Positions 12,501 through 41,749 of a stretch of DNA of 64,000 nt are shown one piece after another. Each line of letters begins with the position of its first letter. Position 1 is the stretch's first letter. The stretch spans positions 1,342,529 through 1,406,528 of the forward strand of contig JAJVDF010000282.1 of assembly GCA_022410635.1 (NCBI GenBank), in the 5' to 3' direction. This stretch comes from Tretioscincus oriximinensis (taxonomy: Eukaryota > Chordata > Lepidosauria > Squamata > Gymnophthalmidae). A model generated the notes under the pieces. It searched no databases. It was not told the origin of the DNA and worked only from the letters and a program-made list of their open reading frames with translations. The position numbers and the translations under genes are program-made.

Positions 12501-15500
12501 GAGATTATGCAAAAGTATGTTGAGTTATGGAAGTTATTTATAATCTTAAATTAATATTGAAACAGGTATCTAGATACTAAACTATGAGGGGGGTTCCCAG
12601 TACATTTTCAGTTTATAGTATAGTTTCTTTAACAGGATTACCAGGACGTTATTTCACGGTAGTCAAAGCAGTGCAGGCATTTGAAATTACTGGCATTTGT
12701 ATACATAGACACTTCTTCTCTGATAAACAGGACACACATTGATAGTTCTACAACTACTGTCTATAATGGCTGTTCCAATCTGGGCACAGATTGGTTAAAA
12801 AGGCTTTCTTCTGTCCAGGACTAGCAGCAATGCAGTCTAGGGTTGCCTTCTGCTCAAAAAAGCAGGCAGAAACACAACTTAAAACCATAAAACAGGAAAC
12901 AGGAATTCTGCCAGGAAGTAGAGAAATAGGAAGCCACCAGTTAGTTATTGTTTACCTCTGTCACCCTGTGTATAAGAACTGAAATGTCTGAGTGTTCAAA
13001 TGCAGCCAAAGTGCAGTGTCAAAACAGCATCCAAGAGGTTTCTGCCACCCAATAACCTCAATATTGTATAACAGATTGGTTTACGATCCAGTTTGCTCAT
13101 AACACGATGCCTTCAATTTTGGTTTGGTCATTTCAAAACTAATTCCTCTGCTCCCTTCTTTCCCTGTTTTGCCTTTGCTAAGGTACACCGATCTCCGTCT
13201 GCGGTGCCGTGAGCTTGAATCCTGGACGCAGGATCTCACCCTCCCCAACGTTGTCTGGATATCTGGCTTTTTCAACCCCCAGTCCTTCCTCACGGGTAGG
13301 AAGCACATCACAACTCATTAGTAATTTACTGCTACAGTAATTTTTATAATTACTGCCAGGAGGCTTCATTAAATTTGATCTAATGAATAAATATTGTATT
13401 TTCAACGTGATTACCGGCACAGCTTAAGCTGTGTGCCATAAACAATTATTTTCTCAATACACAGTATGTCAATGACTATTGATTCCCCCCCACACCCTTC
13501 TTTCTTTTCTTTTTTATTTCACAAAGAGTTGACTGTATTTGGTCATAGGGAAATCAATAGTGGCTGTATATGGAATCAACTGTCAAAGGACAAGTGGATG
13601 AAAGAAGGAATAAAGGCAACAGCAATGGTTCCCCCAAATGCATTAGTCAATAAAGGAGTTAAATACTGTAGTTACGTATAGTAATTATATAGTGGTTAAG
13701 CATAGTAGTTACATATAATAAACATAGCAATTAAGTATAGATGTAGTATATTAGGTGTAGTATACTAGAGCATTGTAAACAGTATTATATCTTAAGTTGT
13801 CGTGGCAACAGGATAGATAGTAGTAGATAAAGTTAAGGTAGTAGATAAAGGTCAGACAAAAAGCTATTTTTTTAAAAAAAAGCAGGTTACCTTGGGTGGG
13901 GAAAAGATCAGATGGAGCTGCTTTGAGGTATGGGCCCCATTTCTGCACAAACTTTGGGTAAGACTGTTCTCCAGACATTTCAGATAGCTGAGCGTCAATT
14001 AGTTCATTTAAAATCAGATCTTGGGTTCATTGGCACCATCCAGACATATTAAGCAAACTCCGAATTAGCACCGTATGGGGCAATGATTCATGTTCGTTTA
14101 AGAACAAAGATAGTAGGGCCAAAGCTGGGGTAAGAGTGAATTGTTTACCAATAATCACCGCAATGGCATCCTTTATTATCTTCCAAAATGAGGTGATCTT
14201 TGGGCAGGACCAGCACATATGGAGGTAGGTTCCTCAGAAGCCGCTGCCCTGCCAGCACTGGGGACTAATCGATGGAGAGAAATGGGAGGTGGTAAGCAGA
14301 GTTCTTTACCATCAGTATTGTACCTTAAGTGAGATATCTCAGGCATCCTTGGATTTGTGCATATTGTGATAGATTCGAGGGGTAGATTTCCACAATTCAT
14401 CATCTATGTTGGCTTCACAGTCTTCTTCCCACATATGTTTTAATGCAGATAAAGGGGCTTTGGATTGATCATTTAATATAGTGTACAATCTAGAAATATA
14501 TCCCTTGTTAGAGAGATGGCGTGAGACATGGAGTTCTTCCAGCTCAGTAGGAGTACAAGAGTTTGAGCTTATAATGGAGAGAGATCTAATGTATTTACGT
14601 AGAGACTATGCTTCAAACCAGGAGGTGAGAGGTAAGCCTAACAGCTGGGTGATGTCTGGGATAGGTTTTTCATGAAGTTTTTGAGATAAAGTTTCTTTTA
14701 GAGTACCATATCCAAAATATCTGCATAGTGAGGGGAATTTCACTGCCATTTGTCAAAAATGTGCATAGAGCATTATACCATGGGATTGGAGTATGGGTGA
14801 ACAAAGTGAAAGTGCCTTTTTACTAGTAGTTTTGTAGTTGACGGGGGAATGTTCATGTCAGTTAATTCAATCTGGGCCCAGAGGGGCAGTTCGGGGTGAA
14901 GATAGGTTGCAAACCTGTGTAGCTGGGCTGCATNGAAATAGTTTGAGATGGAGGGATAGCCCCAAATACATAAAGATGGTGATTTTGCAAGTACCCCTTT
15001 AGCAATTTGTTGACGGTGATTGTTAAAGAGCCAGGCCCCTATCTCAAATCTAAAGCTGTTGTTTAGAGAGTAGAAATGGAAGAGTGTGAAAAAAGTAGAG
15101 AAGAGCCGTGAGAACCTTCATTTTAACCGCTGCTATTCTACCTGCCATCGAGAGGTAGTTCTTGTTTTTAGTCCATTTGTTGATTTGGGTAGAGGCTTTA
15201 TGCCAGAAAGGTCTATAATTAAGGGGAATGATTTTATTAAGATTTTGGGGGATACAAACTCCCAAATATATAAGTTTCTTGTGGGCTAGTTTAAAGCCAT
15301 AAGTGTTGCGGAGATTAAGCTGAGCAGATAGAGGGGTGTTGATACTTAAGAATTCCAATTTATTGTAGTTTACCGGTCGTTCAAGGTTTGAAATGAGTTT
15401 AATTCAGTGACTAAGGGGTAAGTATCTGTATCTGGATTAGAGATGAAGAAGAGGAGGTTGCCTGTAAACATGCAGCACTTAATTTTTTGGGTGTATATCT

Positions 15501-18500
15501 TATGTCCCTTAATAACTTGAGAATTACATATTCTGGCTGCTAAAGCTTCCATAGCAATTGGGAACAATGTGGGCAATAGGGGACAACCCTGTCTAGTACC
15601 TCGTTGTAAAGTGAAAGAAGGGGATGCAGTCGAGTTGATTCTAAGTTGGGCAGAAGAGTTATTGTAAAGACCTCTAATAAGGGTTAAAAATTTAACACCG
15701 AATCCCATCACTTGAAGAAGCTGAATCAGAAAGTAATGCGATAGTCTATCAAAAGCTTTAAACACATCTACCGAGAGTAAGGTGAGTGGTTGAGATGTGC
15801 GTTTGGCGTGAAAAATAAGATTTAGTGTCAATCTGATAGGGTCAGCTATTGATCTTCCAAGGATGAACCTGAACTGTTCCGGGCCCACTATCAGGGTGAT
15901 AAAGCAGCTGATATGTTTAGCAAAGAGTTTGTAGTCTGTGTTTAAAAATGGAGATAGGTCTATAAGATATGAGAAGGTCGGGAGGTTTCTCCTTTTTCAG
16001 ACAGGTGACAGTTAAGGAAGAACGCCATGTGCATTGGTACCTGTAGGGAGAACATGATTGAAAAGAAGAACTAATCTTGTAACTAGGAGATTCGTAAAAG
16101 AGTTCTGTGTATCCATCAGGGCCGGGAGCCTTGTTAGGCTTCAGGGAAAGGATTGCTTCCGACACTTCTGTAGGAGTGACAGGAGAGTCTAACTGTTCTC
16201 CATGTGAATCTGAGATCTTGGATAGTCTCAATGAAGCAAGGTAGGCAGACACACATTCGCTGGGGGGTGGGGTGTCTGCTGGAGGTGAGTATAAATTTCT
16301 ATAAAATTCCAAGAGAGCTTGAGAGATTTGAGAAGGAGAGGTCTGGCGAATGCCGAAAGGATCTTTGATTGAAGTAATTGTATTTTTCTGACGTTTATAA
16401 CGAAGCATAGAGGCTAAAAAATTTGAGCTTTTATTACCCTGAGCAAAAACCTTATGTTTTAAGTATAATTGGGTTTTTGCATCCTGTTCAGATTTGATAT
16501 TTTTTCCCCATGAGTTGTTTGTGAACGGAAGTAGAGTGGGATGCTATATGTAAGGTCTTGAGAAGCGATATTTCAGCCTCCAGCTTCTGCCTTTGCCATC
16601 CGAAATGCAGGTGCCTCGGATGACCATTTCATGGCCTCCCATTGTAAGACAGGGTGATGTCAGGAGTCGGATTGAGGTCAAGGTATTCCTTTAAAGAAGA
16701 ATGGATGCAATTTTTGGACTCCTTCCTATTGATGAGGGAAGGGTTAAACCGCCCAAGTTTAGTAGTGGGCTCATCTGAGTCTAGGGCCAGACCGATGCAT
16801 ATTTTCAATTCATCCTCAGTCTTGTAGAAATATACTAAACTGGAAGAAAGCTGCTTTTTAACTATTCTGTTCTTCAGAACTGAAAATGGAGTCAAACTGC
16901 ATGTCGAACAGTAGTTGTGAATTATAATCAATACTAGTGGAATAAGCCCACAAGGTGGTGGATGCAAATGTGGGAAGCATTCGAGATTCAGAATTGTTCA
17001 GAATCAGACGCTGAAGTTTAGCTGAGGGACGACGGCATAAAATAAATTACTACAGGAATGTCATACACTCAGAACATGGGTCTGATTCAAAACTTAGCCA
17101 GTGAGAATACTCTGTCTTCCAGGATTTCACTTCAACACTTTAGTTACCTGGATCATAGTGATGCTGCAGGCATCAACCATATCTTTGTCCTTATTTAAAA
17201 TGCTCAACCTGGATCAGTACCATGGGTTCTCTTTTCAGCTGTGATGCAAAGTCTCGCACATAAAAACGAATGGCCTTTGGAGAAGATGCACATAGTAGTT
17301 GATGTCACCAAAAAATTCAAAGAAGACTTTGACCAGCCTGCTAGGGAAGGAGTTTACATACACGGCCTGTACTTAGAAGGTAAGATTTCCTGTGGTTTGA
17401 TTTTAAGAAACTTGTGTTTGGTCCAAGTCTAGTTTATTTAAAAACTCTTTCACAGTAGTTTCTGAAAAGGTATTCTAGTAAAAAGGAATTCTGTGTTTCC
17501 CTATATTATAACTGGACTTATCCCTGTCTCCCACATAAGATAAAGACTGTAATACTTTTTTAGATAAAAAAAATCTAGGCTTCCAGATTCCTTGAAAACC
17601 ATGGTGTTGTGGGTAGCTCTGATAGGGTTCTCTCATAAAAAACAGGATAGAGTTTTGCCTTTTTAATGGCTGAGAACCAGGTGCAGCACATGTTTGTATG
17701 TGTGTCACTTTTTCGCATCCACTAAAGATGCAAAATTTTATCCCAGTTTTTATGTGGGAACCCTAAGCTAATGATGTGAAAACCCTGTTAGAAAAAGAAC
17801 TGGTTTTTTATACCCCAATTTTCTTACCCAAAGGGACTCAAAGTGGCTTACAAGGGTATTTTTTGCCCAAGACTTACATTCTGTCTTCCCCACCAGGCTG
17901 TGGTGGTTCCCATTTATCTAGCCGGTCAGTTGTAATTTCTTGCAATTCTTGCTTTCAAATATCTGGGTTAGCTACAGCTCCAGGCTAGCAGGTGCTCAGC
18001 CCTCCCTACATCCGGCAGAGGGCTTCAAAACCCCATCACCCAGATGAAAGACCGTCTCCTTAATTATTGAGCCATTCATGCCTTCCAGTCAGAATGAAGA
18101 TGTGTCCTCTAGGGCCCCTCCCACAAATTGGGAGATGTTTTTATGTGAAGATCCATCTTCTTCTCTAGCCTTTTCCCTAATATTATGATTTGACTTATGC
18201 CTTTCTAGATTTAGAACTCTTTTTTGATCATCTCTCCCTGGAACTAAAACTAGAAATTCTGTCAGAGCCAACAGGGGGAAATAGCACTGTCCTTCTATTA
18301 ATGGAAACTATTAAGGCTGGATTTGGTAGTTCTTCCAAATTGGGAGTTTCTGTTTCTTGCACATGAGAAATGTTGTTTTATTTTAGGATTCCCCACCCCC
18401 ACCCCCCATCCCCCCAAGACATTTTATAGCAAGATTCTCTTATGGTTCCCAGTCTTGATTTTCCACTACATTAATCAGGGGTAAGGATTTTTTATTTTGT

Positions 18501-19387
18501 AACATCACTTAAGGGCCATTTCGCCCCTCCGCAGGCCAAACCTCTCTGTGGCCTCTTTTCAGTGCCCCCCAATATGTCTATTCCTTCCTTCCTTTTTTGT
18601 ATTTCACTTCATGCTTTAATAAAGAGGAAAAATTATTTGGCCAGGGAAGCCTAATGATTCTGTGAGCACACGCAAGGTGCCAGACCAAATGGTTCCTTGG
18701 GGAGCATGCAGTGGACTGAATCAAAGGATTCCATGGGGCAGATCTGGGCCCCAGGCCTTAAGTTCCCCACTTCTGATGCAAGAGCACACTAACTACGGAA
18801 GTGCCTAGAACTCAGCCGTACAGCAAATTACCTGAAAAGCAGGTAGTTGCTGATGGAATCCCCAGCTTTGACCAAACACGAAACAGCAAACCACTAGTGA
18901 GTCTTTGCCAGGAAAACTGATCAGTGGTACCATCCATACAACTGCAGGTCTACCTTACCTTGGGTTTCCTTTGTTAGGTCAACATTACAATAATTTCCTA
19001 TTTACAATGGAGTTTTAATCCAAGAAACAGATCTAAAATTGTAGTTGGATTACAGAACACAAATTCAGGCAGCTAATAAATTGTGCTGCATAAAATCTTG
19101 ACATCAAATGTCTTTTTTATTAAAAAAAATGATTGGCAGGTGCCCGTTGGGATGTTCAAGGAGGACAAATAGCAGAAGCTCTCCTCAAGGCACCAACAGC
19201 AGCGATGCCTGTTATATTCGTGCGGGCTATCCCTAACAACAGACAAGAATCAAGGAATATGTATGAATGTCCGGTATATAAAACGAAATTAAGAGGTTCC
19301 ACTTATGTGTGGGCTTTCCACTTGAAAGGAAAAGAAAGGCCAGCAAAATGGATCCTTGCTGGAGTCGCTCTGCTATTAAGTGTGTGA
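281..19387 (+). CDS. Axonemal dynein heavy chain, DNAH9/11/17 class, last six coding exons (5' part outside window)
   Basis: Six plus-strand exons (281-523, 1667-1849, 7751-7866, 13183-13295, 17239-17379, 19140-19387) join in frame to about 347 residues. They encode the end of AAA6 and the C-terminal domain of an outer-arm dynein motor, a minus-end-directed ATPase of ciliary axonemes; this part caps the AAA ring and carries no ATP site. Diagnostic motifs are [59 protein letters not shown] and the terminal [12 protein letters not shown]. The RGxTYVW ending without a GHSTNFV-type insert points to DNAH9/11/17 rather than DNAH1/3/7/12 or DNAH5/8. Every intron has GT-AG ends and matching phase, with no frameshift or stop, so the gene looks functional. 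It converges on CDCA7, as DNAH11 does on CDCA7L, so I infer a DNAH11 ohnolog. The exact subfamily needs a tree. Confidence 0.93.
524..1666. other. Dynein intron A-B
   Basis: Contains a degraded plus-strand CR1 3' piece at about 590-870 (CACCCAGG, GGAATTTACTTCCAGAAGAG). The rest (about 870-1660) shows no recognisable exon. A segment near 1420-1450 resembles the end of a dispersed element (GAATGCTGGGAATTGTAGT). Confidence 0.6.
1667..1849 (+). CDS. Dynein heavy chain exon B
   Basis: A 183-nt phase 0-0 exon between TTGCAG and GTATGT. It encodes a helical stretch, [18 protein letters not shown] to [31 protein letters not shown] is the conserved helix of the dynein C-terminal region. Confidence 0.93.
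1885..2375 (+). mobile_element. CR1 LINE 3' fragment
   Basis: Sense-orientation CR1 end. Recognisable pieces are the ATGCATGGGATGGATGAGGT segment, TATCACACAACAC, CACCCAGTAGGTCATC and the pre-terminal GGGCTAGATGATCTCCAGCC. It lies in dynein intron B-C. Confidence 0.85.
2380..4520. other. Intronic stretch with no recognisable gene
   Basis: No exon-like reading frame with dynein-type codons or clear repeat family is visible. At 3538-3575 there is a short inverted pair (CATCCAGGGATTTCACCAGC / ATGAAATCCCTGCATG). AT-rich elsewhere. Confidence 0.4.
4591..4773. mobile_element. hAT-like MITE, TAGGCTGACCAGATG family, copy 1
   Basis: Terminal inverted repeats TAGGCTGACCAGATGACC and GGTCATCTGGTCAGCCTA flank an A/T-rich core with poly-G/poly-C patches. 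ATCTAGT is repeated on both sides (4583-4589, 4774-4780) inside the CR1 3' end, consistent with a target duplication of about 7-8 bp. Confidence 0.8.
4955..5345. mobile_element. Penelope-like terminal repeats, nested inverted copies
   Basis: The module containing AGTGGTTGGCATAAGCTTTC, ACAGGTCTACTTCTTCAGAT and GCTAGCAGCACTTTGAGACT occurs here in both orientations and in truncated extra copies. The CR1 text before and after (TATCCAAG at both edges) shows it is an insertion with a short target duplication. Confidence 0.8.
6356..7169 (+). mobile_element. Penelope-like element, 3' part with GIY-YIG endonuclease
   Basis: Inserted in the CR1 and flanked by perfect 13-bp duplications, CTTTATCTACATG, at 6343-6355 and 7170-7182. 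The plus-strand frame 6417-6869 encodes a GIY-YIG nuclease: [20 protein letters not shown], then [30 protein letters not shown], and a Glu-containing [13 protein letters not shown]. This is the arrangement of PLE endonucleases. The reverse transcriptase is absent, so the copy is 5'-truncated. It ends in the pLTR-like module ACTTTTCTCAAGTTAGTCTC. Two undetermined bases (N) lie in the frame. Confidence 0.92.
7751..7866 (+). CDS. Dynein heavy chain exon C
   Basis: A 116-nt exon after TTTTGTTAG and before GTAAGA. It reads [20 protein letters not shown], then [19 protein letters not shown], with the Trp codon split TG/G into the next exon. PxxW followed by AYPT is typical of the dynein C-terminal domain. 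Confidence 0.94.
7955..8250 (+). repeat. SINE-like interspersed repeat
   Basis: Begins with a GAAGAAGAA run and GGGTTTTTATATCCCGCTTT, then AAAGCGGCTTACAAGG, and ends near AGCCAACTGAGCCATTTGTG. Related copies lie at about 8430-8535, 17790-18085, 19685-19935, 53210-53700 and 55915-56200, all with the CAAAGNGGCTTACA core. Confidence 0.8.
8430..8535 (+). repeat. SINE-like interspersed repeat, short copy
   Basis: AAGAGTCAGTTTTTATACCC, then CAAAGCGGCTTACATAACC, and ACAGACAGCCTGTGAAGGAG. Same family as 7955-8250, truncated on the right. Confidence 0.75.
8560..9945. other. Intronic stretch, no gene recognised
   Basis: Contains a pyrimidine-rich tract at about 9190-9260 (CTCCTCCTCCTCTTCTT type). Otherwise it shows AT-rich unique-looking sequence without exon signals. 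Confidence 0.4.
9949..10979. mobile_element. hAT-like element, TAGGCTGACCAGATG family, long copy
   Basis: The left end TACTGACCAGATTTTCTGAG matches the left end of the copy at 51106. The right end GGGGTCATCTGGTCAGCCTA matches the copies at 4591 and 51724. Inside are three diverged tandem units anchored by CCTCC plus GATGCTGC-like motifs at 10596, 10706 and 10832 (period about 110-126 bp), and a perfect fold-back at 10451-10582. No transposase frame is seen. Confidence 0.75.
10451..10582. repeat. Perfect 62-bp inverted repeat (fold-back)
   Basis: The left arm, 10451-10512, is the exact reverse complement of 10521-10582, around an 8-nt spacer TAGTATAA. The segment is bracketed by a direct repeat ATTATTGGCAGACCC (about 10387-10401 and 10583-10597). 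Confidence 0.95.
10985..12600 (+). mobile_element. L1-type LINE 3' fragment, interrupted
   Basis: Sense-strand ORF2 C-terminal pieces: [14 protein letters not shown] near 11175-11215, and [20 protein letters not shown] at 11629-11690. These are followed by the usual AT-rich 3' end to about 12600. A GC-rich hAT MITE sits inside at 11715-12016. The stretch 11215-11575 is unrelated sequence that I could not assign. Confidence 0.75.
11715..12016. mobile_element. GC-rich hAT-like MITE with nested inverted repeats
   Basis: Ends CAGGGCTTTTTTT / AAAAAAAGCACTG (hAT-type CAGNG). It is flanked by GGGGTACC (11707-11714) and GGGGAACC (12017-12024), an 8-bp duplication with one mismatch, within the L1 fragment. 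The core is almost pure G/C and contains a second inverted pair, GGCACCTTTTATTTAGGCGG / CCGCCTAAATAAAAGGTGCC. Confidence 0.85.
12785..12950. repeat. Dispersed ~350-bp repeat family, copy 1 (partial)
   Basis: Contains AAAGCAGGCAGAAACACAAC, then AACCATAAAACAGGAAAC and TTCTGCCAGGAAGTAGAGAA. It shares these with copies at about 34675-34925, 42420-42845, 44975-45150 and 47345-47700. Confidence 0.7.
13183..13295 (+). CDS. Dynein heavy chain exon D
   Basis: A 113-nt exon after TTTGCTAAG and before GTAGGA. It reads [18 protein letters not shown], then [13 protein letters not shown]. The [10 protein letters not shown] block is among the most conserved signatures of the dynein C-terminus. Confidence 0.95.
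13296..13990. other. Dynein intron stretch, AT-rich with TAGTTA-type local repeats
   Basis: 13674-13800 holds degenerate tandem copies of a GTATAGTAATTA / CATAGTAGTTACATAT kind of unit. No gene signal. The neighbouring L1 begins at about 13990. Confidence 0.45.
13990..16980 (-). mobile_element. L1-type LINE, antisense, about 3 kb, degraded ORF2
   Basis: Minus-strand reverse transcriptase blocks. 15888-15370 has [18 protein letters not shown] and [20 protein letters not shown]; the expected Y-x-DD block is degraded. 16408-15917 has [17 protein letters not shown]. 15358-15050 has [20 protein letters not shown]. 14218-14027 has [18 protein letters not shown]. The upstream piece at 16967-16629 has the linker after the endonuclease. 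Several frameshifts, so inactive. It fills most of dynein intron D-E. Confidence 0.9.
17239..17379 (+). CDS. Dynein heavy chain exon E
   Basis: A 141-nt exon after CTTTTCAG and before GTAAGA. It reads [16 protein letters not shown], then [23 protein letters not shown]. The Ala codon (G/CT) and Gly codon (G/GT) are split across its two junctions. Confidence 0.95.
17790..18085 (+). repeat. SINE-like interspersed repeat
   Basis: GGTTTTTTATACCCCAATTT, then TCAAAGTGGCTTACAAGG, CTGTCTTCCCCACCAGGCTG and a TTATTGAGCCATTCATGCC end. Same family as 7955-8250. Confidence 0.8.
18090..19130. other. Dynein intron E-F stretch, nothing recognised
   Basis: No exon-like frame. A C-rich run (CCCCACCCCCACCCCCC type) lies near 18400. 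No identified transposon ends. Confidence 0.4.
19140..19387 (+). CDS. Dynein heavy chain terminal exon F
   Basis: Starts after TTGGCAG and ends with TGA at 19385-19387. It encodes [17 protein letters not shown] through [12 protein letters not shown]. The final ALLL plus two residues matches the normal end of the class, so the C-terminus is not truncated. Confidence 0.95.
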
Positions 19388-19684
19388 GCACATTTTAAAG
19401 CTTTAAGTTTCACCTTCTGTATCTATTACATTCTTTAATCTTAGCAAATGCATGGCTGGGTTTAAAACGTCCATTGTAGGTTTAGAATAGATGCTTTTAG
19501 AAAGACTGAGAATCATGTGCATTTCTCATTTCATTTTTACAGGTTGGCGTGTTAAAATACTTCCAGTTTGTCTTTCCTTACCACATTCAATTATATCACA
19601 GTCCATTGTAGATCAGTCAGAAACCTGTGCCCCCCACATAAAGTCCCCCCCCCCCATCAAAACCATGTGAAGGTCAGTATTTTC

Positions 19685-19935
19685 AGCGAGAATTGTGTTT
19701 TTATATCCTGGTTTTCTCACCTGAAGGCACTCGGAGCGACTTACATTCTAGCTTCCCTGCCATGCTGTGGTGGTCCCTATTTATCTAATTGCATTTTTTT
19801 GCTTTCAAACAGCCAGGTTAGCTAGAGTTGAGGCCAGTAAAGGGTGCTCACCCATCTCCACAGAACTTTACTCAGTATTTCTGCCAAAACACCAGGACTC
19901 TTAATCACAATATCACTGTGCTTCAGTAGTTCCCA
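19685..19935 (+). repeat. SINE-like interspersed repeat, probably in the dynein 3' UTR or flank
   Basis: TTTTTATATCCTGGTTTTCT, then GAGCGACTTACATTCTAGC, ending near the ACTCTTAATCACAATATCAC segment. It lies 300 nt past the dynein stop. No clear AATAAA for the dynein is visible before it. Confidence 0.75.
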
Positions 19936-20329
19936 ATTAAAGGCTCTGCATAAGTTTCATATAACTTTCTCTGTATGACATTAATCACAGAGGTCATAAA
20001 AAGCTAGGTTTCCCCCAGGGCTTTTGTAAAACTGGGTGGCCAAAATTTAAAATGGTTTAGTTTGAACTTAATTCAGTCCTTGGAAGACCAAAAAAACCTA
20101 GCACCTATTAGCAAGTGGAGATTTGCAGAAACATACTCGAGCATTTTTTATCTTCTCCAAATGATGTTATGCTACAATTTCCAGCACAGCTGATTAGTGG
20201 TTGTTAGTCAGGAATCACAGGAAACTCCCAACATCCCTAGGGTCACAAAAACTTGCTAGAAATAAATGTAACACTTCCTACTAAAATGAACTAAGTCATC
20301 TAAATCACATGGAAACAGTCACACTAAAG

Positions 20330-20600
20330 TCCCGATTCCCAATGTGGGGAACACGCCATATGGGGGAAGAGGGGAGATTTGGCTTTTAAGGGTGGCAATT
20401 CGAAAATGAGGTTTTATTAACAGTGAATTTAAGCTAGTGAATTTTCAGGCTTCCTTTAAGTGAATAGGGATGCACATTTTGAATAGTAAGAATTATATCT
20501 CAGGGAGGGGCTGGGGAAAATATCAGGATTTTGGAAATACTTAGGTAGAGCCATGGCCAAGAAAAGTTGGGAACCATTGCTCTAAAGCACATTTATCATA
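20330..20600. mobile_element. hAT-type element remnant
   Basis: CAATGTGGGGAACACGCC near the left, and GTTGGGAACCATTGCTCTAA near the right, typical of hAT ends of the GGGAACCATTGCTCT kind. Diverged, without a clear duplication. It lies between the two convergent genes. Confidence 0.5.
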
Positions 20601-20639
20601 CATTATACAAATCAGCTTTAAAAAAAGAAAATATTTTTC

Positions 20640-21888
20640 AAAAAAATTTTTATTAGTAAAATTACGTTCTGTACATAAGAGCTTTATCAATCATTATCTA
20701 GTTACCACATTCATGAAACTATTTCAGTGAATACATAGCCTTTACTATAGCTCTTTCTATTAAAAAATAGATTTGAATCTGAATGAACAATCACAGGGAT
20801 CAAGCATTCTGCCTTGCTGAATTTATGCTAGGTGTATCAAGGATAACTAAGGAACATGTAGAAGTTGAACATTTCATAGCTGATTCAGCATCATTTGGAA
20901 CCAAAACAAATGGATAATATTAATTTTCCATGGACTTGACAAAGCAACCCATGTTCCCATACAGAGTACCCGAGCTATTGTTAATTTTTTTCAACTGAAA
21001 TATAGAGATTTGTGCTCAGAAATGGCAAATTGCTGTTGCGTGCAAGAACAAAGTTTTGTGTGTTTTTTAAAAACTACTTCTCAATTCCTCAACATTTGCA
21101 ATTCCAAATCATAAAACACATAATCTCAACATGCCTCAAATATTTCATGTTGGCGAGTCTGAACTGGAGCCATTGAAGTAAAAATATTAAGAGCATCAGA
21201 ACATCAGAATTACAAGTATTTGCTTGCAAGCATTATGCTAGCAATTTGTCAAAATCGTAATTCAATGAATGAAAGCTAATAGATGGTTACAACTTTTCCA
21301 CATATGTTTCTCCCCATTGACAAAAATACACGGGCAAGTGTCTGGCTTCATTTTGTCCTTAACCACTGTAAAACAAGGTGGAAATTCTCCTCCCATCCCT
21401 CAACATGTGATGTTTTAGTCAGAACAGTCTGCATGTACAGCCTTTAGAACCTAAGCCAAGAAGATGATGGTTACTCTTCCCCACAGGTTAGTGATGCGTA
21501 ATTATAGTGCAGATCAGCCAAACTCCTAGCCAGTCATCACTCACTATGGCTTCTTTGGAAGAACTCAGTAACTCTCCAGCAGGCAAGGCTGAAAATTACA
21601 AGCAGATAGTCATTTCCATTATCCCTTCACCCCAGAAAAGCTATAAACCTAACATGAAGCCATTATTATGCACATTTGCTGATTAAGCATGTTGACAAGG
21701 AATAAGAGCCAACAATGAAGAAGGGAATCTGCTGTGTGATAAAACTGGCCACTTGAGTAGAAAAATCAGATTATTTTTTGTTTGAGTAAAAAAACCATCA
21801 GAACTGTATGAAACGTATTTTCAACTTTGAGTCAAATGAATAATGTGAATATTGGTAGAGCTGAAGAGTGTAGAATTGTGCCAGGGTT
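20640..21888 (-). other. CDCA7: Probable CDCA7 3' UTR
   Basis: Downstream of the CDCA7 stop on the minus strand, this 1.25 kb holds no recognised transposon, unlike its surroundings. It ends just before an AATAAA on the minus strand (TTTATT at plus 20649-20654). The UTR assignment is inferred from the signal and the lack of repeats. Confidence 0.6.
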
Positions 21889-41121
<19,233 letters not shown>

Positions 41122-41480
41122 GCCAAGAGACGCACGAGGGGCGGACGCTGCAGCACAAGAGCCTTCTGCAAAAAACAGGAGCCTGCAAAGAACCGCACGC
41201 CCAGCCTCTCTCGCGCCAAAGCAGCTCGGACCCCGGGAGGCGGGCGCTAGGGGTCCTTTTCCCGCGAAAGGCAAAGTCCTGACAAGGTCAAAGAGACAGA
41301 GAAAGATCCTGGACAGTCCCCCAATCCCTGCACCGCTGAAATATAAGTTATATATTATCCCCGCCAAACAGAGATTAAATAAGAATCAGCTGGGGAAAGG
41401 CCGGGATTTTTATTTTCTTTTTTAAATTAAGTGGTGACGCTATGGTGCTGCCAGGACCTCACTCAGTGGCGCGAAATAGT
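41122..41480 (-). promoter_or_regulatory. CDCA7: CDCA7 5' UTR and promoter region with E2F-type sites
   Basis: The most GC-rich non-repeat stretch near the first exon, with several CpGs. E2F-type motifs are GCGCCAAA at 41213-41220, TTTTCCCGCGAAA at 41257-41269 (two overlapping half-sites) and GGCGCGAAA at 41468-41476. CDCA7 is an established E2F- and MYC-responsive gene, which agrees. The transcription start cannot be fixed from sequence. Confidence 0.75.
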
Positions 41481-41547
41481 AAGTATTTACATAGAGCAAA
41501 GGGAGGAGGGAACTTGGAAGAGCGAAGGAGTGGGGAGGAAAGAGGAG

Positions 41548-41580
41548 AAGAAAGCAAGCAAGCAAGCAAGCAAGCAAGAG
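41548..41580. repeat. (AAGC)n microsatellite
   Basis: Seven AAGC units just upstream of the CDCA7 promoter. Confidence 0.95.
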
Positions 41581-41749
41581 GCAGGCCTGGGCTGGCTGCT
41601 GGAGAGGAAATTGTATTTGCATTTTTGCAATTGCAAGAATCAGTCAGTTGGTCGAGAGGGAAAAGGCCTGCCTGAGCTTCAAGCGCGAATCTTTGGTTCT
41701 TGAATAAGAAATGCAATCGAAAAGTTAAATTGGGCCAATAGGTCTGCTA

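Noticed and set aside
281..19387. Processed or decayed dynein pseudogene
   Set aside because: All six exons are separated by introns with proper splice sites, keep phase, and have no stops or frameshifts.
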